Origin: Acidimicrobiia bacterium
GTDB lineage: Bacteria > Acidobacteriota > Terriglobia > Bryobacterales > Bryobacteraceae
DNA length: 64,000 nucleotides
Assembly (NCBI GenBank): GCA_016871315.1
Contig: VFZE01000001.1
Location: 1 to 64,000, forward strand
Reading direction: 5' to 3'
Shown: one piece after another, positions 51,100 to 59,995 of the stretch
Position numbering within the stretch: position 1 is the first letter of the stretch
How the letters are laid out: each line of letters begins with the position of its first letter
The notes under the pieces: model-generated
Database searches by the model: none
What the model was told of the DNA's origin: nothing
Seen by the model: the letters and a program-made list of their open reading frames with translations, nothing else
Translations under genes and position numbers: made by a program

Positions 51100-51687
51100 A
51101 TGCTACTGCCCAGGGAATTCATCACCTACATTTCCCGTCAATTGGTTCAGAGACTGAGTCCCCATACTCTGGAGACCCCGAATACCGACGCGGCTGCCTC
51201 CGCCATTGCGAATCTCATCACCGAGGAGCTGATGATCGAGGATGAGCTCAACGATGAGGTGCGTGAAATCCTCAGCCAGTATCAGGAATACATGCGGCGC
51301 GAGGGCGTCAGCTACCAGGAGATGTTCCGCAAGATCAAGAACACCCTGATCACCCAGCGCAAGGTGGTGCGCGCCTCCGGCCGCGATACCGGCGACAACA
51401 TGAAGCTGTCGCGCGACAAGATCAACGACATCTCGCACAAGCTGGTCACCATGCTCCGGAAGTCCCGCGACTGCCGGATCAAGCGCGACTCCAATGACGT
51501 ACGCCTGGAAATCGTCCGCGAGATCACGGATTTCCTTCAGACAGAGGAAAAAATCGACAAGGCCGCCCGCGACAAGATCCGTTCGCAGAAACGCGACATC
51601 GCCGAAGGCACCGAGGAATGGGGCCTGCTCCACAAGCGCTATTACGCCGAGGAGCTGAAAAAGTACGGCATCGACCTCGGCGGTTAA
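51100..51687 (+). CDS. DUF507 protein with duplicated domain
   Basis: 195 residues, all helical and highly charged. The family unit appears twice: [15 protein letters not shown]...[13 protein letters not shown] and [15 protein letters not shown]...[12 protein letters not shown]. Proteins of this family occur in Acidobacteria and some thermophiles; function unknown. No membrane segment. It overlaps the end of the convergent mscL gene by four bases. Confidence 0.87.
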   Translation: MLLPREFITYISRQLVQRLSPHTLETPNTDAAASAIANLITEELMIEDELNDEVREILSQYQEYMRREGVSYQEMFRKIKNTLITQRKVVRASGRDTGDNMKLSRDKINDISHKLVTMLRKSRDCRIKRDSNDVRLEIVREITDFLQTEEKIDKAARDKIRSQKRDIAEGTEEWGLLHKRYYAEELKKYGIDLGG

Positions 51688-52040
51688 CCCACCTTTTCGG
51701 CTTCCTCGCTCCGCAGCCGGTTCATCTGCTTCACCATCAGGAATACGGCAAGCGCCATGATCGCGAAATCCAAACACGTGTTGATGAAAAGGCCGATGTT
51801 CATCGTCGGCGCGCCTGCCGCCTTGGCCGCGGCCAGGCTTTCATACGTCTTGCCGCTCAGATTGATGTAGAGGTTCGTAAAATCCACCTGCCCAACCAGC
51901 ATCCCCACCGGCGGCATGAGGATGTCGGTCACCAGAGAGTTGACGATCTTGCCGAATCCGGCTCCGATCAGGATGCCGACGGCCATATCCATCATGTTGC
52001 CTTGGACGGCGAAGTCCCGGAACTCTTTCATCATTCCCAT
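51684..52040 (-). CDS. mscL: Large-conductance mechanosensitive channel
   Basis: 118 residues. Two transmembrane helices: the pore helix [22 protein letters not shown] with the conserved Asn/Gly pattern, and [25 protein letters not shown]. The periplasmic loop between them is short. It opens at high membrane tension to release solutes on osmotic downshift. Length is slightly below the 136-residue E. coli form. Confidence 0.96.
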   Translation of the reverse strand: MGMMKEFRDFAVQGNMMDMAVGILIGAGFGKIVNSLVTDILMPPVGMLVGQVDFTNLYINLSGKTYESLAAAKAAGAPTMNIGLFINTCLDFAIMALAVFLMVKQMNRLRSEEAEKVG

Positions 52041-52055
52041 TGCTGATTCCTCCTT

Positions 52056-53708
52056 TCAAAATCCTGGCTGGGGACCGAGGCGATAAACGCGATAGCGCGC
52101 GTTTCCGAACACGGGCTCACGGCCGTCCACTTTCGTGGCTGCCCCAACCACCACGTAGTCTATTCCAATGCCCTCGTATCGGCGCAACGTCGGATCGAAC
52201 TTCCCCTCCATCGTCTGCTGCCACCGGCGCCACCATTCCAGGGCGAACTCCTTAAGCAGATTCACCTGGCCACCGCTTTTCCAGTCCACGTAGAGAGCCC
52301 GTTTGGCGTGTGCCCGGAAAAGCCCGGGTTGAAGATTCTTACCCGCATCGGCGAACTGGAACACCGCGGCGGGATCGGTCTGCTCACGCGCCCACGCCGC
52401 CAGCGAATGAATTTCCGGATGGTCCAGGTTCGGATAATTCTTCACTTCCCCCGGACCGGGAATCAGGATCAGCGGCAAGGCCACGGCGGCCGCCAGGCAG
52501 GGCAGGCCAAGCCGCGGACGCCGGGTTTCCCACCGCGCGGCCAGTGCGGCTGTAACGGCTAGCGTCATCACGATGGCTACTCTTTTGGCGATGAGCGGCT
52601 GGCGAAGATCCGGTAACAGCAACTGCATCACTTCGGTTTGCGTGGGAACCGCGAAGGCGATCGCGAACCAGACAGCCGACTCCCAGAACCTGGTTGCGCG
52701 CGCCCCGGCGATGCCGCATGCCGTTACGGTGACCGCCACCAGCAGCATCGTCGCCCGCGCCGGCTGAAACTGCGGAATGAGCGACCACTTCCACCCTTCC
52801 AGCAGCGCGTAGGATAGCGGAATGCTTAGCAACCCATAGAGCGGTATCCCCGCCATGACGTAGCGCAGCCCGCCAGTGGCCGCCCGGCTCAGCCGCAGGA
52901 ACGCGGCCAGGCTCACGACATACAGCAGCTCGTAGTGGCGGATCCAGCGTACGTCCCATTTCGAAATCCAGTTGTAGGAACCGCGCAGCCTCTGCAGTTG
53001 CTCCAGTTCTGCGTCAATCGTCGAGAACAGCTGCTGTGATTCCCCCAGGCCGGCCTGTATCCTCGACAGAATCCCGATGAGCAGCGCGGCCACGGCTATT
53101 GGAACAAGCCCCTTCAACCGCTCGACGCGCTCCTGCTTCCCGGTGATCACCATGAGTAAGAAGACAGCGCAAAACGGCGCCGCTGTCGGCGGGTGATAAA
53201 GGATCGAGGCGCCGCATGCCGCCCCGGCCCAGATCCAGCGGTGCTGCGCCGCAAGGCCCGCCGCCAGAATCACCAGCGGCCCCGCGAGTCCCCGCGGCAC
53301 CGGCTCATACTCGATGGTCAGCACCGATGGACCGGCAATCGTCGCCCCCAGGCCAAAAAGCGAAGCCACAAGCAGAGACATCAGCCACGACAGTCCTGCC
53401 GCGCGCGCAAGCAGCGACGCGCCCAGCAGCCCCATCGCGCGCGTGATCAGCTGCTGCGCCATCAGGCCAGGGTAGAAATCCCCTCCCGTCAAACGGGACA
53501 GCCCGACCGAGATTTCGTCATAGACGGTGTAGGCCACATGAGGGCGTGTCGCCACGGGATCGGCGGCCAGCAGCGAAGGATCGGCCAGCCGCTGCAGCAT
53601 CGGCGCCCAGATCTGCGTGTCCTGTTGCAGCCAGGTGTGGCCGGGAAACAGAAAAAAGCCCGCAAGGGTGAGGACTGCGATGGCGGCGGCCGCCGGGTGC
53701 AGTCTCAT
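52056..53708 (-). CDS. Polytopic membrane protein, possible GT-C-type enzyme
   Basis: 550 residues, roughly 10-12 transmembrane segments and a soluble C-terminal domain of about 120 residues (EIHSLAAWAREQTDPAAVF...YEGIGIDYVVVGAATKVDG). The early region FPGHTWLQQDTQIWAPMLQRLADPSLLAADP carries an acidic first loop, as in GT-C glycosyltransferases, but no family can be fixed. The ATG at 53708 overlaps the TPR gene stop (ATGA). It lies in a chain MFS, TPR, this gene. Confidence 0.7.
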   Translation of the reverse strand: MRLHPAAAAIAVLTLAGFFLFPGHTWLQQDTQIWAPMLQRLADPSLLAADPVATRPHVAYTVYDEISVGLSRLTGGDFYPGLMAQQLITRAMGLLGASLLARAAGLSWLMSLLVASLFGLGATIAGPSVLTIEYEPVPRGLAGPLVILAAGLAAQHRWIWAGAACGASILYHPPTAAPFCAVFLLMVITGKQERVERLKGLVPIAVAALLIGILSRIQAGLGESQQLFSTIDAELEQLQRLRGSYNWISKWDVRWIRHYELLYVVSLAAFLRLSRAATGGLRYVMAGIPLYGLLSIPLSYALLEGWKWSLIPQFQPARATMLLVAVTVTACGIAGARATRFWESAVWFAIAFAVPTQTEVMQLLLPDLRQPLIAKRVAIVMTLAVTAALAARWETRRPRLGLPCLAAAVALPLILIPGPGEVKNYPNLDHPEIHSLAAWAREQTDPAAVFQFADAGKNLQPGLFRAHAKRALYVDWKSGGQVNLLKEFALEWWRRWQQTMEGKFDPTLRRYEGIGIDYVVVGAATKVDGREPVFGNARYRVYRLGPQPGF

Positions 53709-54394
53709 GGGGAAGGCGTCTTCTCCAGTTGCTGGCGCGCCCATTTGCGGTTCGGGTTCAACTGCAGAGACTTATTCAGCGCCTGCCGCGCCTCCGCGTT
53801 CCGGCCCGCCTTGCGAAGCGCAATTCCCAGCCACAGGTGCGCCTCGGCGGCATCGGGTTTCAGCTGGACCGCCTTCTGCATGTCCTCGATGGCCTTGTCC
53901 ACTCCTCCGCCGAACATCGGCGGCAAGTAGTAATTCCCCACACCGCGGCTGAGCCAGATCTCGGAGGAGTTCGCGTCCAGCTCCATCGCCTTGTTCACTT
54001 CCTCCATCGCGCACTTGCCGTACTTCAACCCGGCCATCACGTTGGCCGGAATCACCTGCCCGCAAAGCATGCCCAGAACGCGATGATACTCCGCCCTGTC
54101 CGGGGCCAGCGCCACGGCCTGCTTGGCCGCTGCAATGCCCGCTTCCGCCGCCGAGCGGCCCAGATTCCTGTCGCCGAGTTCGATGCCGAGCTGCGCCAGC
54201 AATGAATTGGCGCGCGCCACGCGGTATTGCGCCCGCGCATCGCCGCTGTTTTTTCCCGCCGCCGCCGTCAGGTTGGCGATGATCTTCTCCAGGCCCTCGC
54301 GGTCCTGCTCATCCAGGGCGCGCTCCATCGCCGGACGTGAGGATTGCGCCAGACAGACAGCTGCAAGCAGCAGGCTCAGCGCGATCGGCTTCAT
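53705..54394 (-). CDS. Secreted TPR-repeat protein
   Basis: 229 residues; signal peptide MKPIALSLLLAAVCLAQ. TPR units include EYHRVLGMLCGQVIP, NSSEIWLSRGVGNYYL, AEAHLWLGIALRKAGRNAEARQALNKSLQLNPN. It probably acts as a periplasmic scaffold. Both ends overlap neighbours by four bases (MFS stop and membrane protein start), so the three genes are translationally coupled. Confidence 0.85.
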   Translation of the reverse strand: MKPIALSLLLAAVCLAQSSRPAMERALDEQDREGLEKIIANLTAAAGKNSGDARAQYRVARANSLLAQLGIELGDRNLGRSAAEAGIAAAKQAVALAPDRAEYHRVLGMLCGQVIPANVMAGLKYGKCAMEEVNKAMELDANSSEIWLSRGVGNYYLPPMFGGGVDKAIEDMQKAVQLKPDAAEAHLWLGIALRKAGRNAEARQALNKSLQLNPNRKWARQQLEKTPSP

Positions 54395-55596
54395 AATTTC
54401 GCGACCTTTTTTTGCACCAGCAAGTAGTAGAGCCCCAGACAGGCCAGCAGCGCGCCGTTCACCGAAACCACCAGCGGCGCGCCCAGGTCCTTCACCAGAG
54501 ACCCTGTTACCAGGCTTCCGAATGGCATTCCCCCCCGGAATGCCACATTGTACACACTCATCACCCGCCCCCGCATCTCGTCGGTGGTGATCAGCTGGAC
54601 CAGCGAACTGATCAGCGCGAAGACGGAAATCAGCACGGCGCTGCCCACAAACAGCAGCGCGCAGCTCAAGAACATCGACTTCGACAGCGCGAAGCCGGTG
54701 ATGCACAGCCCCAACGCCACGATCATCACCACGGTCGCCAGTCCCATCCGCCGCCGGTGGTGGAACGTGGCAACCAGCAGCGCGCCGACGATCGATCCGA
54801 TGCCGGAGATGGCCAGGAAGAGCGTATACGTGCTGGGCCCTTTCTGGAAAACGTCCTTGGCGAAGACGGGCAGGAACACCACCAGTGGAATACCCAGCAT
54901 CGTCATCAGGAACGCCAACAGGATCAGCGCGGTCATCGCCTCCTTGCTGCGGATGAAGCCGATCCCCATTTTCATGCTGTCGAGCATCGAACGCTTGTCG
55001 TCGGCGGGCTTATAACGCGCCTTAATCAGGATGAGCGTCGTGATGACGGCGATGAAGCTGAGTCCGTTCAGCCCGAAACACCAGGCCGCGCCGAGATTGG
55101 TTAGCGCCAGACCCCCGAGCACCGGGCCGACCACGCGCGCCACGTTGAACTGGATCGAGTTCAGCGCGATCGCGTTCGGCAGATCCTCCGACTTCACCAG
55201 CGTCGGAATCAGCGCCTGGTAGGCCGGGCCGCCGAATGCCTGCGCCAGCCCGACAATGAACGACAGGCAAAGAATATGCCACACCTGGACGACGCCGAAG
55301 GCGAACAGCGATGCCAGAAACAGCGCGCAACCCATCTGGATGAACTGCGAAACCAGCAGCAGGTGGCGCCGGTCCATCCGGTCGGCCACGACGCCCCCCA
55401 CCAGCGAGAACAGAAAGATCGGAATCTCGCCGAGGAACGAGTCCAGCCCCAGCAGGAACGGGCTGCCGGAGATCTCCAGCACCAGCCAGCTTTGCGCCAG
55501 CTTCTGCATCCACGTCCCGATGCTGGAGGTGCAGGCGCCGCCCCACATCAGGCGGAAATCCGGGTACTGGAAAGCCTTGAAGGTCCGGTGGAGCAA
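54391..55596 (-). CDS. MFS transporter (enterobactin-exporter-like MFS_3)
   Basis: 401 residues, 12 transmembrane segments. The N-terminal pattern FRLMWGGACTSSIGTWMQKLAQSWLVLEISGSPFLLGL and the loop VGGVVADRMDRRHLLLVSQ match the MFS_3/EntS branch of drug or siderophore exporters. The start is a TTG at 55596; no ATG is available before helix 1. It is coupled to the TPR gene downstream by ATGA overlap. The substrate is unknown. Confidence 0.9.
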   Translation of the reverse strand: MLHRTFKAFQYPDFRLMWGGACTSSIGTWMQKLAQSWLVLEISGSPFLLGLDSFLGEIPIFLFSLVGGVVADRMDRRHLLLVSQFIQMGCALFLASLFAFGVVQVWHILCLSFIVGLAQAFGGPAYQALIPTLVKSEDLPNAIALNSIQFNVARVVGPVLGGLALTNLGAAWCFGLNGLSFIAVITTLILIKARYKPADDKRSMLDSMKMGIGFIRSKEAMTALILLAFLMTMLGIPLVVFLPVFAKDVFQKGPSTYTLFLAISGIGSIVGALLVATFHHRRRMGLATVVMIVALGLCITGFALSKSMFLSCALLFVGSAVLISVFALISSLVQLITTDEMRGRVMSVYNVAFRGGMPFGSLVTGSLVKDLGAPLVVSVNGALLACLGLYYLLVQKKVAKL

Positions 55597-55603
55597 GGGG
55601 CGC

Positions 55604-55978
55604 CTAGGGCAGGGGTTGCGGGCGCTTGATCAGGTGAAGGTAGTTGCCGTCCCCATCGGCAAAAAAGACCAGCCGGTTGCCTTGCGTTTCAAACGGCTCG
55701 GTATAAAACTGCACGCCCTTGGCTTTAAGGTGCGCGAGGGCGGCGTCGAAATCGTCCACGTCGATGGCCAGGTGCCGGATCCCCTCATCCTTCATCTTCT
55801 GCGCGGCGCGCTCGCCTTCGCTGGGGATGATCTCGAGCATCGAGCCGTCCTTGGCGCGCACGAAATAATTCCCCGCATAGGTGAAGTTGATGCGGAACTC
55901 CAAATGATCGACATACCAGTTCGCCAGCTTCTCCGGATTCGGAGATGCGATCGCGGTATGCTCCAGGCCTTTGAACAT
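55604..55978 (-). CDS. Glyoxalase/VOC-superfamily protein
   Basis: 124 residues from the ATG at 55978. One VOC module: LEHTAIASPNPEKLANWYVDHLEFRIN, then GIRHLAIDVDDFDAALAHLKAKGVQF and GNRLVFFADGDGNYLHLI. His residues in the first and second repeat and the late Glu/Asp suggest a metal site. The reaction is not known; it is 7 nt before the MFS gene on the same strand. Confidence 0.85.
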   Translation of the reverse strand: MFKGLEHTAIASPNPEKLANWYVDHLEFRINFTYAGNYFVRAKDGSMLEIIPSEGERAAQKMKDEGIRHLAIDVDDFDAALAHLKAKGVQFYTEPFETQGNRLVFFADGDGNYLHLIKRPQPLP

Positions 55979-55988
55979 AAATTGGATT

Positions 55989-57629
55989 CTAGTTGATCCG
56001 GGCAGGGCCGCGCAAATCACCGTAGACCTGCTTGCCTCCTACCAGCGTGTGCAGTACCCGCGTCTTGTGAATGTCGATCGGGTCGATGCGGAACGGGTCC
56101 TGGGAGAGCACAACCAGGTCGGCATACTTACCGGGAGTGAGCGTGCCTTTCTGCTCCTCCTCGAACGAAGCGTAGGCGCCGGCGACGGTGTAGGCGCGGA
56201 GCGCGGTTTCCAGAGTCACCCTCTGGTGCGGTAGCCAGCCCTCATTCGGCGTGCCCGCGATCGTGCGGCGGTTGACGGCGTTGTGAATCCCGCGGATCGG
56301 TGCAAGCGAAATCGAGGCCGGCCAATCGCTCGAGAAAACAAGACGAGCGCCGGCCGATTCCAGCGACCGCCAGGGAAACGAGTAGGGCAGGCGCTTGTCT
56401 CCAATGAGGCGGCTCCAAACGTGGATAGTGTCGGGATCGGCGTGGATGGGCTGCATCGAGGGCAGCACGCCGAGGGCGGCGAAACGCGGCACGTCATCGG
56501 GGTGGATGATTTCTATGTGCTCGATGCGGAAGCGCGGGTCGCGCGCCGGATGAGTGCGCAGGGCCGCCTGAAACGCGTCGAGCGCCGTGCGCACGCCGGC
56601 ATCGCCAATGGCATGAACCAGAATCTGCCAGCCGGCGGCGTGACAGCGCGCCACCGCCGCTTGGAATTCGTCCGGCTTCCAGCTCAGCGGGCCGCGGTCG
56701 GTGGAGCCGTCCGAGTATGGTTCCAACATGGCGGCGGTCTTTGATTCAATCACGCCGTCGATACTGAACTTGACCGCGCCGGTGGAAAGCATAGGCTCCT
56801 TGCGCCGCGGCCAGGCGGCGATCTCGGCATCGCTCGCTTTACCGGCGGACACCGCCAGGCGCACACGAAGCGTGAGTTCGTTCCGGCGCAGAAGCTCCTC
56901 GTAGAGAGAAAGTTCGTCGGCGCCCCCGCCGGCGTTCTGGATAGACGTGATGCCGAGCGAGGCGGCCAGGCTCATGCCGCGCCGTAATGCTTCCAGGCGC
57001 CGCTCGCGCGTTGGACGCGGCAGATGACGGCCGACCAACCCCATCGCCCCTTCCTTCAGCGCTCCGGAAGGCTCACCGGATGCGTCGCGGACGATCTCGC
57101 CGAATCCTTCAAACTTCGTGTCCCGCGTGATCTCGGCGATGCGCAGCGCCATCGAATTCGCCCAACCCGTGTGGCCGTCGTAGGTGCGCAGAAAGACGGG
57201 ACGGTCCGCCACCACGGCGTCCAGATCCTGCTTGCGCGGCAGGCGGCTGTCGGGGAAGCAGTAGTATTCCCAGCCGGAGCCGGTGATCCACGCCTCATCG
57301 GGATTGGCCCGCGCGTAATCGGCGACAGCCCGTTGCATCTCCTTCAGAGTGCAGATGCCCGTGAGATCCACCTGGAACAGCCGCAGAGAACCGCCCGCGA
57401 AATGGATATGCGCGTCGTGAAAGCCGGGGATCACCAGCTTGCCGCCGAGGTCGGCCACTTGTGTCTCCGGTCCGGTCCTCACGGTGGCCGCGATGCGTCC
57501 ATCCTTGATGGCGAGAGAATCTGCCCAGGGACGCTTGGGATCGCCCGTCCAGACGCGGGCGTTACGCAGAACAAGGTCGGCCTGAGCGTAGAGACTGAGA
57601 GCGGTCACCAGGACCGGCAAGTAACGCAT
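55989..57629 (-). CDS. Secreted YtcJ-like metal-dependent amidohydrolase
   Basis: 546 residues; signal peptide MRYLPVLVTALSLYAQ. Amidohydrolase_3 motifs: IPGFHDAHIHFAG, ILVHAIGDAG, FRIEHIEIIHPDD, FSSDWPASISLAPI and LTPGKYADLVVLSQDPF. The family removes amide or carbamate groups, but many members have unknown substrates. The start at 57629 is set by the signal peptide; the frame is open to 57659. It is divergent from the PSCyt1 gene. Confidence 0.92.
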   Translation of the reverse strand: MRYLPVLVTALSLYAQADLVLRNARVWTGDPKRPWADSLAIKDGRIAATVRTGPETQVADLGGKLVIPGFHDAHIHFAGGSLRLFQVDLTGICTLKEMQRAVADYARANPDEAWITGSGWEYYCFPDSRLPRKQDLDAVVADRPVFLRTYDGHTGWANSMALRIAEITRDTKFEGFGEIVRDASGEPSGALKEGAMGLVGRHLPRPTRERRLEALRRGMSLAASLGITSIQNAGGGADELSLYEELLRRNELTLRVRLAVSAGKASDAEIAAWPRRKEPMLSTGAVKFSIDGVIESKTAAMLEPYSDGSTDRGPLSWKPDEFQAAVARCHAAGWQILVHAIGDAGVRTALDAFQAALRTHPARDPRFRIEHIEIIHPDDVPRFAALGVLPSMQPIHADPDTIHVWSRLIGDKRLPYSFPWRSLESAGARLVFSSDWPASISLAPIRGIHNAVNRRTIAGTPNEGWLPHQRVTLETALRAYTVAGAYASFEEEQKGTLTPGKYADLVVLSQDPFRIDPIDIHKTRVLHTLVGGKQVYGDLRGPARIN

Positions 57630-57676
57630 GCCTCCTATCCTATGCGACAATCTCATCAATCCGAGAGGCTGACCGA

Positions 57677-59995
57677 ATGTCTGCGCGGGTGTGGCTGATC
57701 TTCATCATCGCGGCTCTGGCGCCGGGCCAGACAACCGCTCCGGCGATCCTGGAGGCGAAGTGTCTGGCTTGCCACGGCGCGGCGAAGATGTCGGATCTCG
57801 ACATGCGCACACGCGCGGCAATGCTCAAGGGGGGCACGCGCGGCGCGGCGCTGGTTCCGGGCAAGGCGGGCGAGAGCCTCCTCTATCAAGCAGTCCGCCG
57901 CGAAGGCAAGCTGCAGATGCCGCCCGGCAGTCAGCCGCTCACGGCGGAGGAGATCGCCATCATCGGCAAGTGGATCGATGGTGGCGCAAACATGGATTCA
58001 GCCGCGCACCAGGAGTCCAACTGGTGGAGCTTCCGCCCGCCGAAAAAACCCCCGATTCCCAATGACGAAACAGGCTGGGCCTCTAACGATCTTGACCGGC
58101 TGCTCGCCGCTGGACTTCGCAAGCAGGGGCTGCGGCCCGCGCCGCCGGCGGATAAGCTGACACTGCTACGCCGCGCCACGTTCGACCTGCACGGGCTGCC
58201 GCCGGCGCCGGAGCAGATTGACGCGTTCGGGAAGGACAACGCGCCGGGGGCGTGGGAGCGCCTGATCGACAGCCTGCTCGCTTCGCCCGCTTACGGGGAG
58301 CGATGGGGCCGCCACTGGCTCGACGTCGTTCGTTACGCCGATACCGGCGGCTACGAGACCGACGTCTACTTCGCCAACGCCTGGCGTTATCGCGACTACG
58401 CGATCGGCAGCTTCAACCAGGACAAGCCATACAACATCTTTGTCCAGGAACAAATCGCCGCCGACGAAATCTGGCCCGACGATCTGGAGTTGGAAGGATC
58501 CTATGAGCTGCCGGAGAGAAAGCGCATCAACCTGGCCAAGCGGATCGGGACGGGACTCTACACCATCGGGCCGATGGCGGCCGAGTACACTTTCTTCGGC
58601 GATCAATACCGCGCCGAATGGCAGGCCGACGCGGTGGAGACAACGGGCTCCGCGTTCCTCGGACTCAGCTTCAACTGCGCGCGTTGCCACGACCACAAGT
58701 TCGATCCGATCCCGCAGCGCGACTATTACCGGCTGGCCGCCTTCTTCGCCACCAGCGAGGATCGCGAGGTGCCCATCGTTTCCCGGATGGGGATCTATGA
58801 GTACACGCGCTACCAGACGCGGCTGCGCATCGCCGAGGATCTGAAGGCGGAACTGGCGCGGCTGGAAGGAGAAGTCCGCAAGCGCGCCGCCTCGGACCGC
58901 AAGAACCCGCAGCGCGAAGACGGGCCGCTGCCGTTCACCCCCGAAGAGAAGGACCGCCGCGAGACGCTGCTGCGCAAGATCGGCGAGGCCTTCTACAAGG
59001 CTCCGAAGCCGTACGCGACCGCGAACCTGCTCGTCCCTAGCGAACGCGTGCACGACACGCATGTGCTCGTTCGCGGTGAGTGGGCGCAAAAAAGCGAGAA
59101 GGTCACGCCCGGCTATCCGGCCGTGCTGAACGCCGGTGGCGCCGTGGAGGAGACGCAGCGCAGGAAAGCGCTGGCGCAGTGGATCACTTCCGCCGATCAG
59201 CCGCTGCTGGCCCGCGTGATGGTAAACCGCATCTGGCAGGGCCACTTCGGCCAGGGCCTTGTCGCGACGCCGAACGATTTCGGCCGCCAGGGCGAGCTGC
59301 CTGTGCATCCTGAATTGCTCGACTGGCTGGCGGTGCGCTTCCGCGAGGAAGGATACTCCATCAAACAAATGCACCGGCTCATCATGCAGTCAGCGGCCTA
59401 CCGTATGTCGAGCATGGCGGTGGAGGCGAACCAGAAGATCGATCCGCGCAACCAGTACTTCTGGCGGATGAACCGCCGCAGGCTGGAAGCCGAAGCGGTG
59501 CGCGACGCGGTACTGGCGGCTTCCGGCACGCTGAACCGTGAGGCCGGCGGGCCGGCGGTAGTCGTGCCTCTGTCACAGGAAGAGCGGTTGGGAATGCGCG
59601 ATGCCTCGCAGTGGCCGGTGTCGCCGGACCCGGCCGAACATGCCCGGCGTAGCGTCTACCTGCTGGTAAAGCGCAGCTTCCGGCTGCCGATGCTCGAGGC
59701 ATTCGACGCACCGGACCCGGCGCAAAGCTGCGCGCGGCGCGAGGAGTGGACGGTGGCTCCGCAGGCCCTGGCCCTGATGAACTCGGCCTTCACTTCCACT
59801 CAGGCCGACGCGATGGCGGCGAGCTTGCGCGGGCTTTCACCCGGCGAGCAGGTGTTGCAGGCATTTCTGCGTACGTTGGGCCGCAGGCCAACGGAGGAGG
59901 AGCGGGCCAAGGCGCTGGCCTTTGTGGAGCGGAACAAGCTGGAGCGGTTCTGCCTGTTGCTGTTCAACCTAAGCGAGTTTGTCTATGTCGATTGA
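57677..59995 (+). CDS. PSCyt1-DUF1549-DUF1553 protein (planctomycete-type cytochrome)
   Basis: 772 residues. A signal peptide is followed by a haem domain with C-x2-C-H (KCLACHGAAK), ending MPPGSQPLTAEEI...WIDGGA. DUF1549 follows (WSFRPPKKPPIP...LLRRATFDLHGLPP, DVVRYADTGGYETDVYF). DUF1553 starts near RKALAQWITSADQPLLARVMVNRIWQGHFGQGLV and includes HRLIMQSAAYRMSS. It contains a second haem-like C-x2-C-H (FNCARCHDHK). It forms a unit with the DUF1501 protein, overlapping it by 11 nt. These pairs are thought to oxidise or process sulfated or other polysaccharide parts, with function unproven. Confidence 0.93.
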   Translation: MSARVWLIFIIAALAPGQTTAPAILEAKCLACHGAAKMSDLDMRTRAAMLKGGTRGAALVPGKAGESLLYQAVRREGKLQMPPGSQPLTAEEIAIIGKWIDGGANMDSAAHQESNWWSFRPPKKPPIPNDETGWASNDLDRLLAAGLRKQGLRPAPPADKLTLLRRATFDLHGLPPAPEQIDAFGKDNAPGAWERLIDSLLASPAYGERWGRHWLDVVRYADTGGYETDVYFANAWRYRDYAIGSFNQDKPYNIFVQEQIAADEIWPDDLELEGSYELPERKRINLAKRIGTGLYTIGPMAAEYTFFGDQYRAEWQADAVETTGSAFLGLSFNCARCHDHKFDPIPQRDYYRLAAFFATSEDREVPIVSRMGIYEYTRYQTRLRIAEDLKAELARLEGEVRKRAASDRKNPQREDGPLPFTPEEKDRRETLLRKIGEAFYKAPKPYATANLLVPSERVHDTHVLVRGEWAQKSEKVTPGYPAVLNAGGAVEETQRRKALAQWITSADQPLLARVMVNRIWQGHFGQGLVATPNDFGRQGELPVHPELLDWLAVRFREEGYSIKQMHRLIMQSAAYRMSSMAVEANQKIDPRNQYFWRMNRRRLEAEAVRDAVLAASGTLNREAGGPAVVVPLSQEERLGMRDASQWPVSPDPAEHARRSVYLLVKRSFRLPMLEAFDAPDPAQSCARREEWTVAPQALALMNSAFTSTQADAMAASLRGLSPGEQVLQAFLRTLGRRPTEEERAKALAFVERNKLERFCLLLFNLSEFVYVD

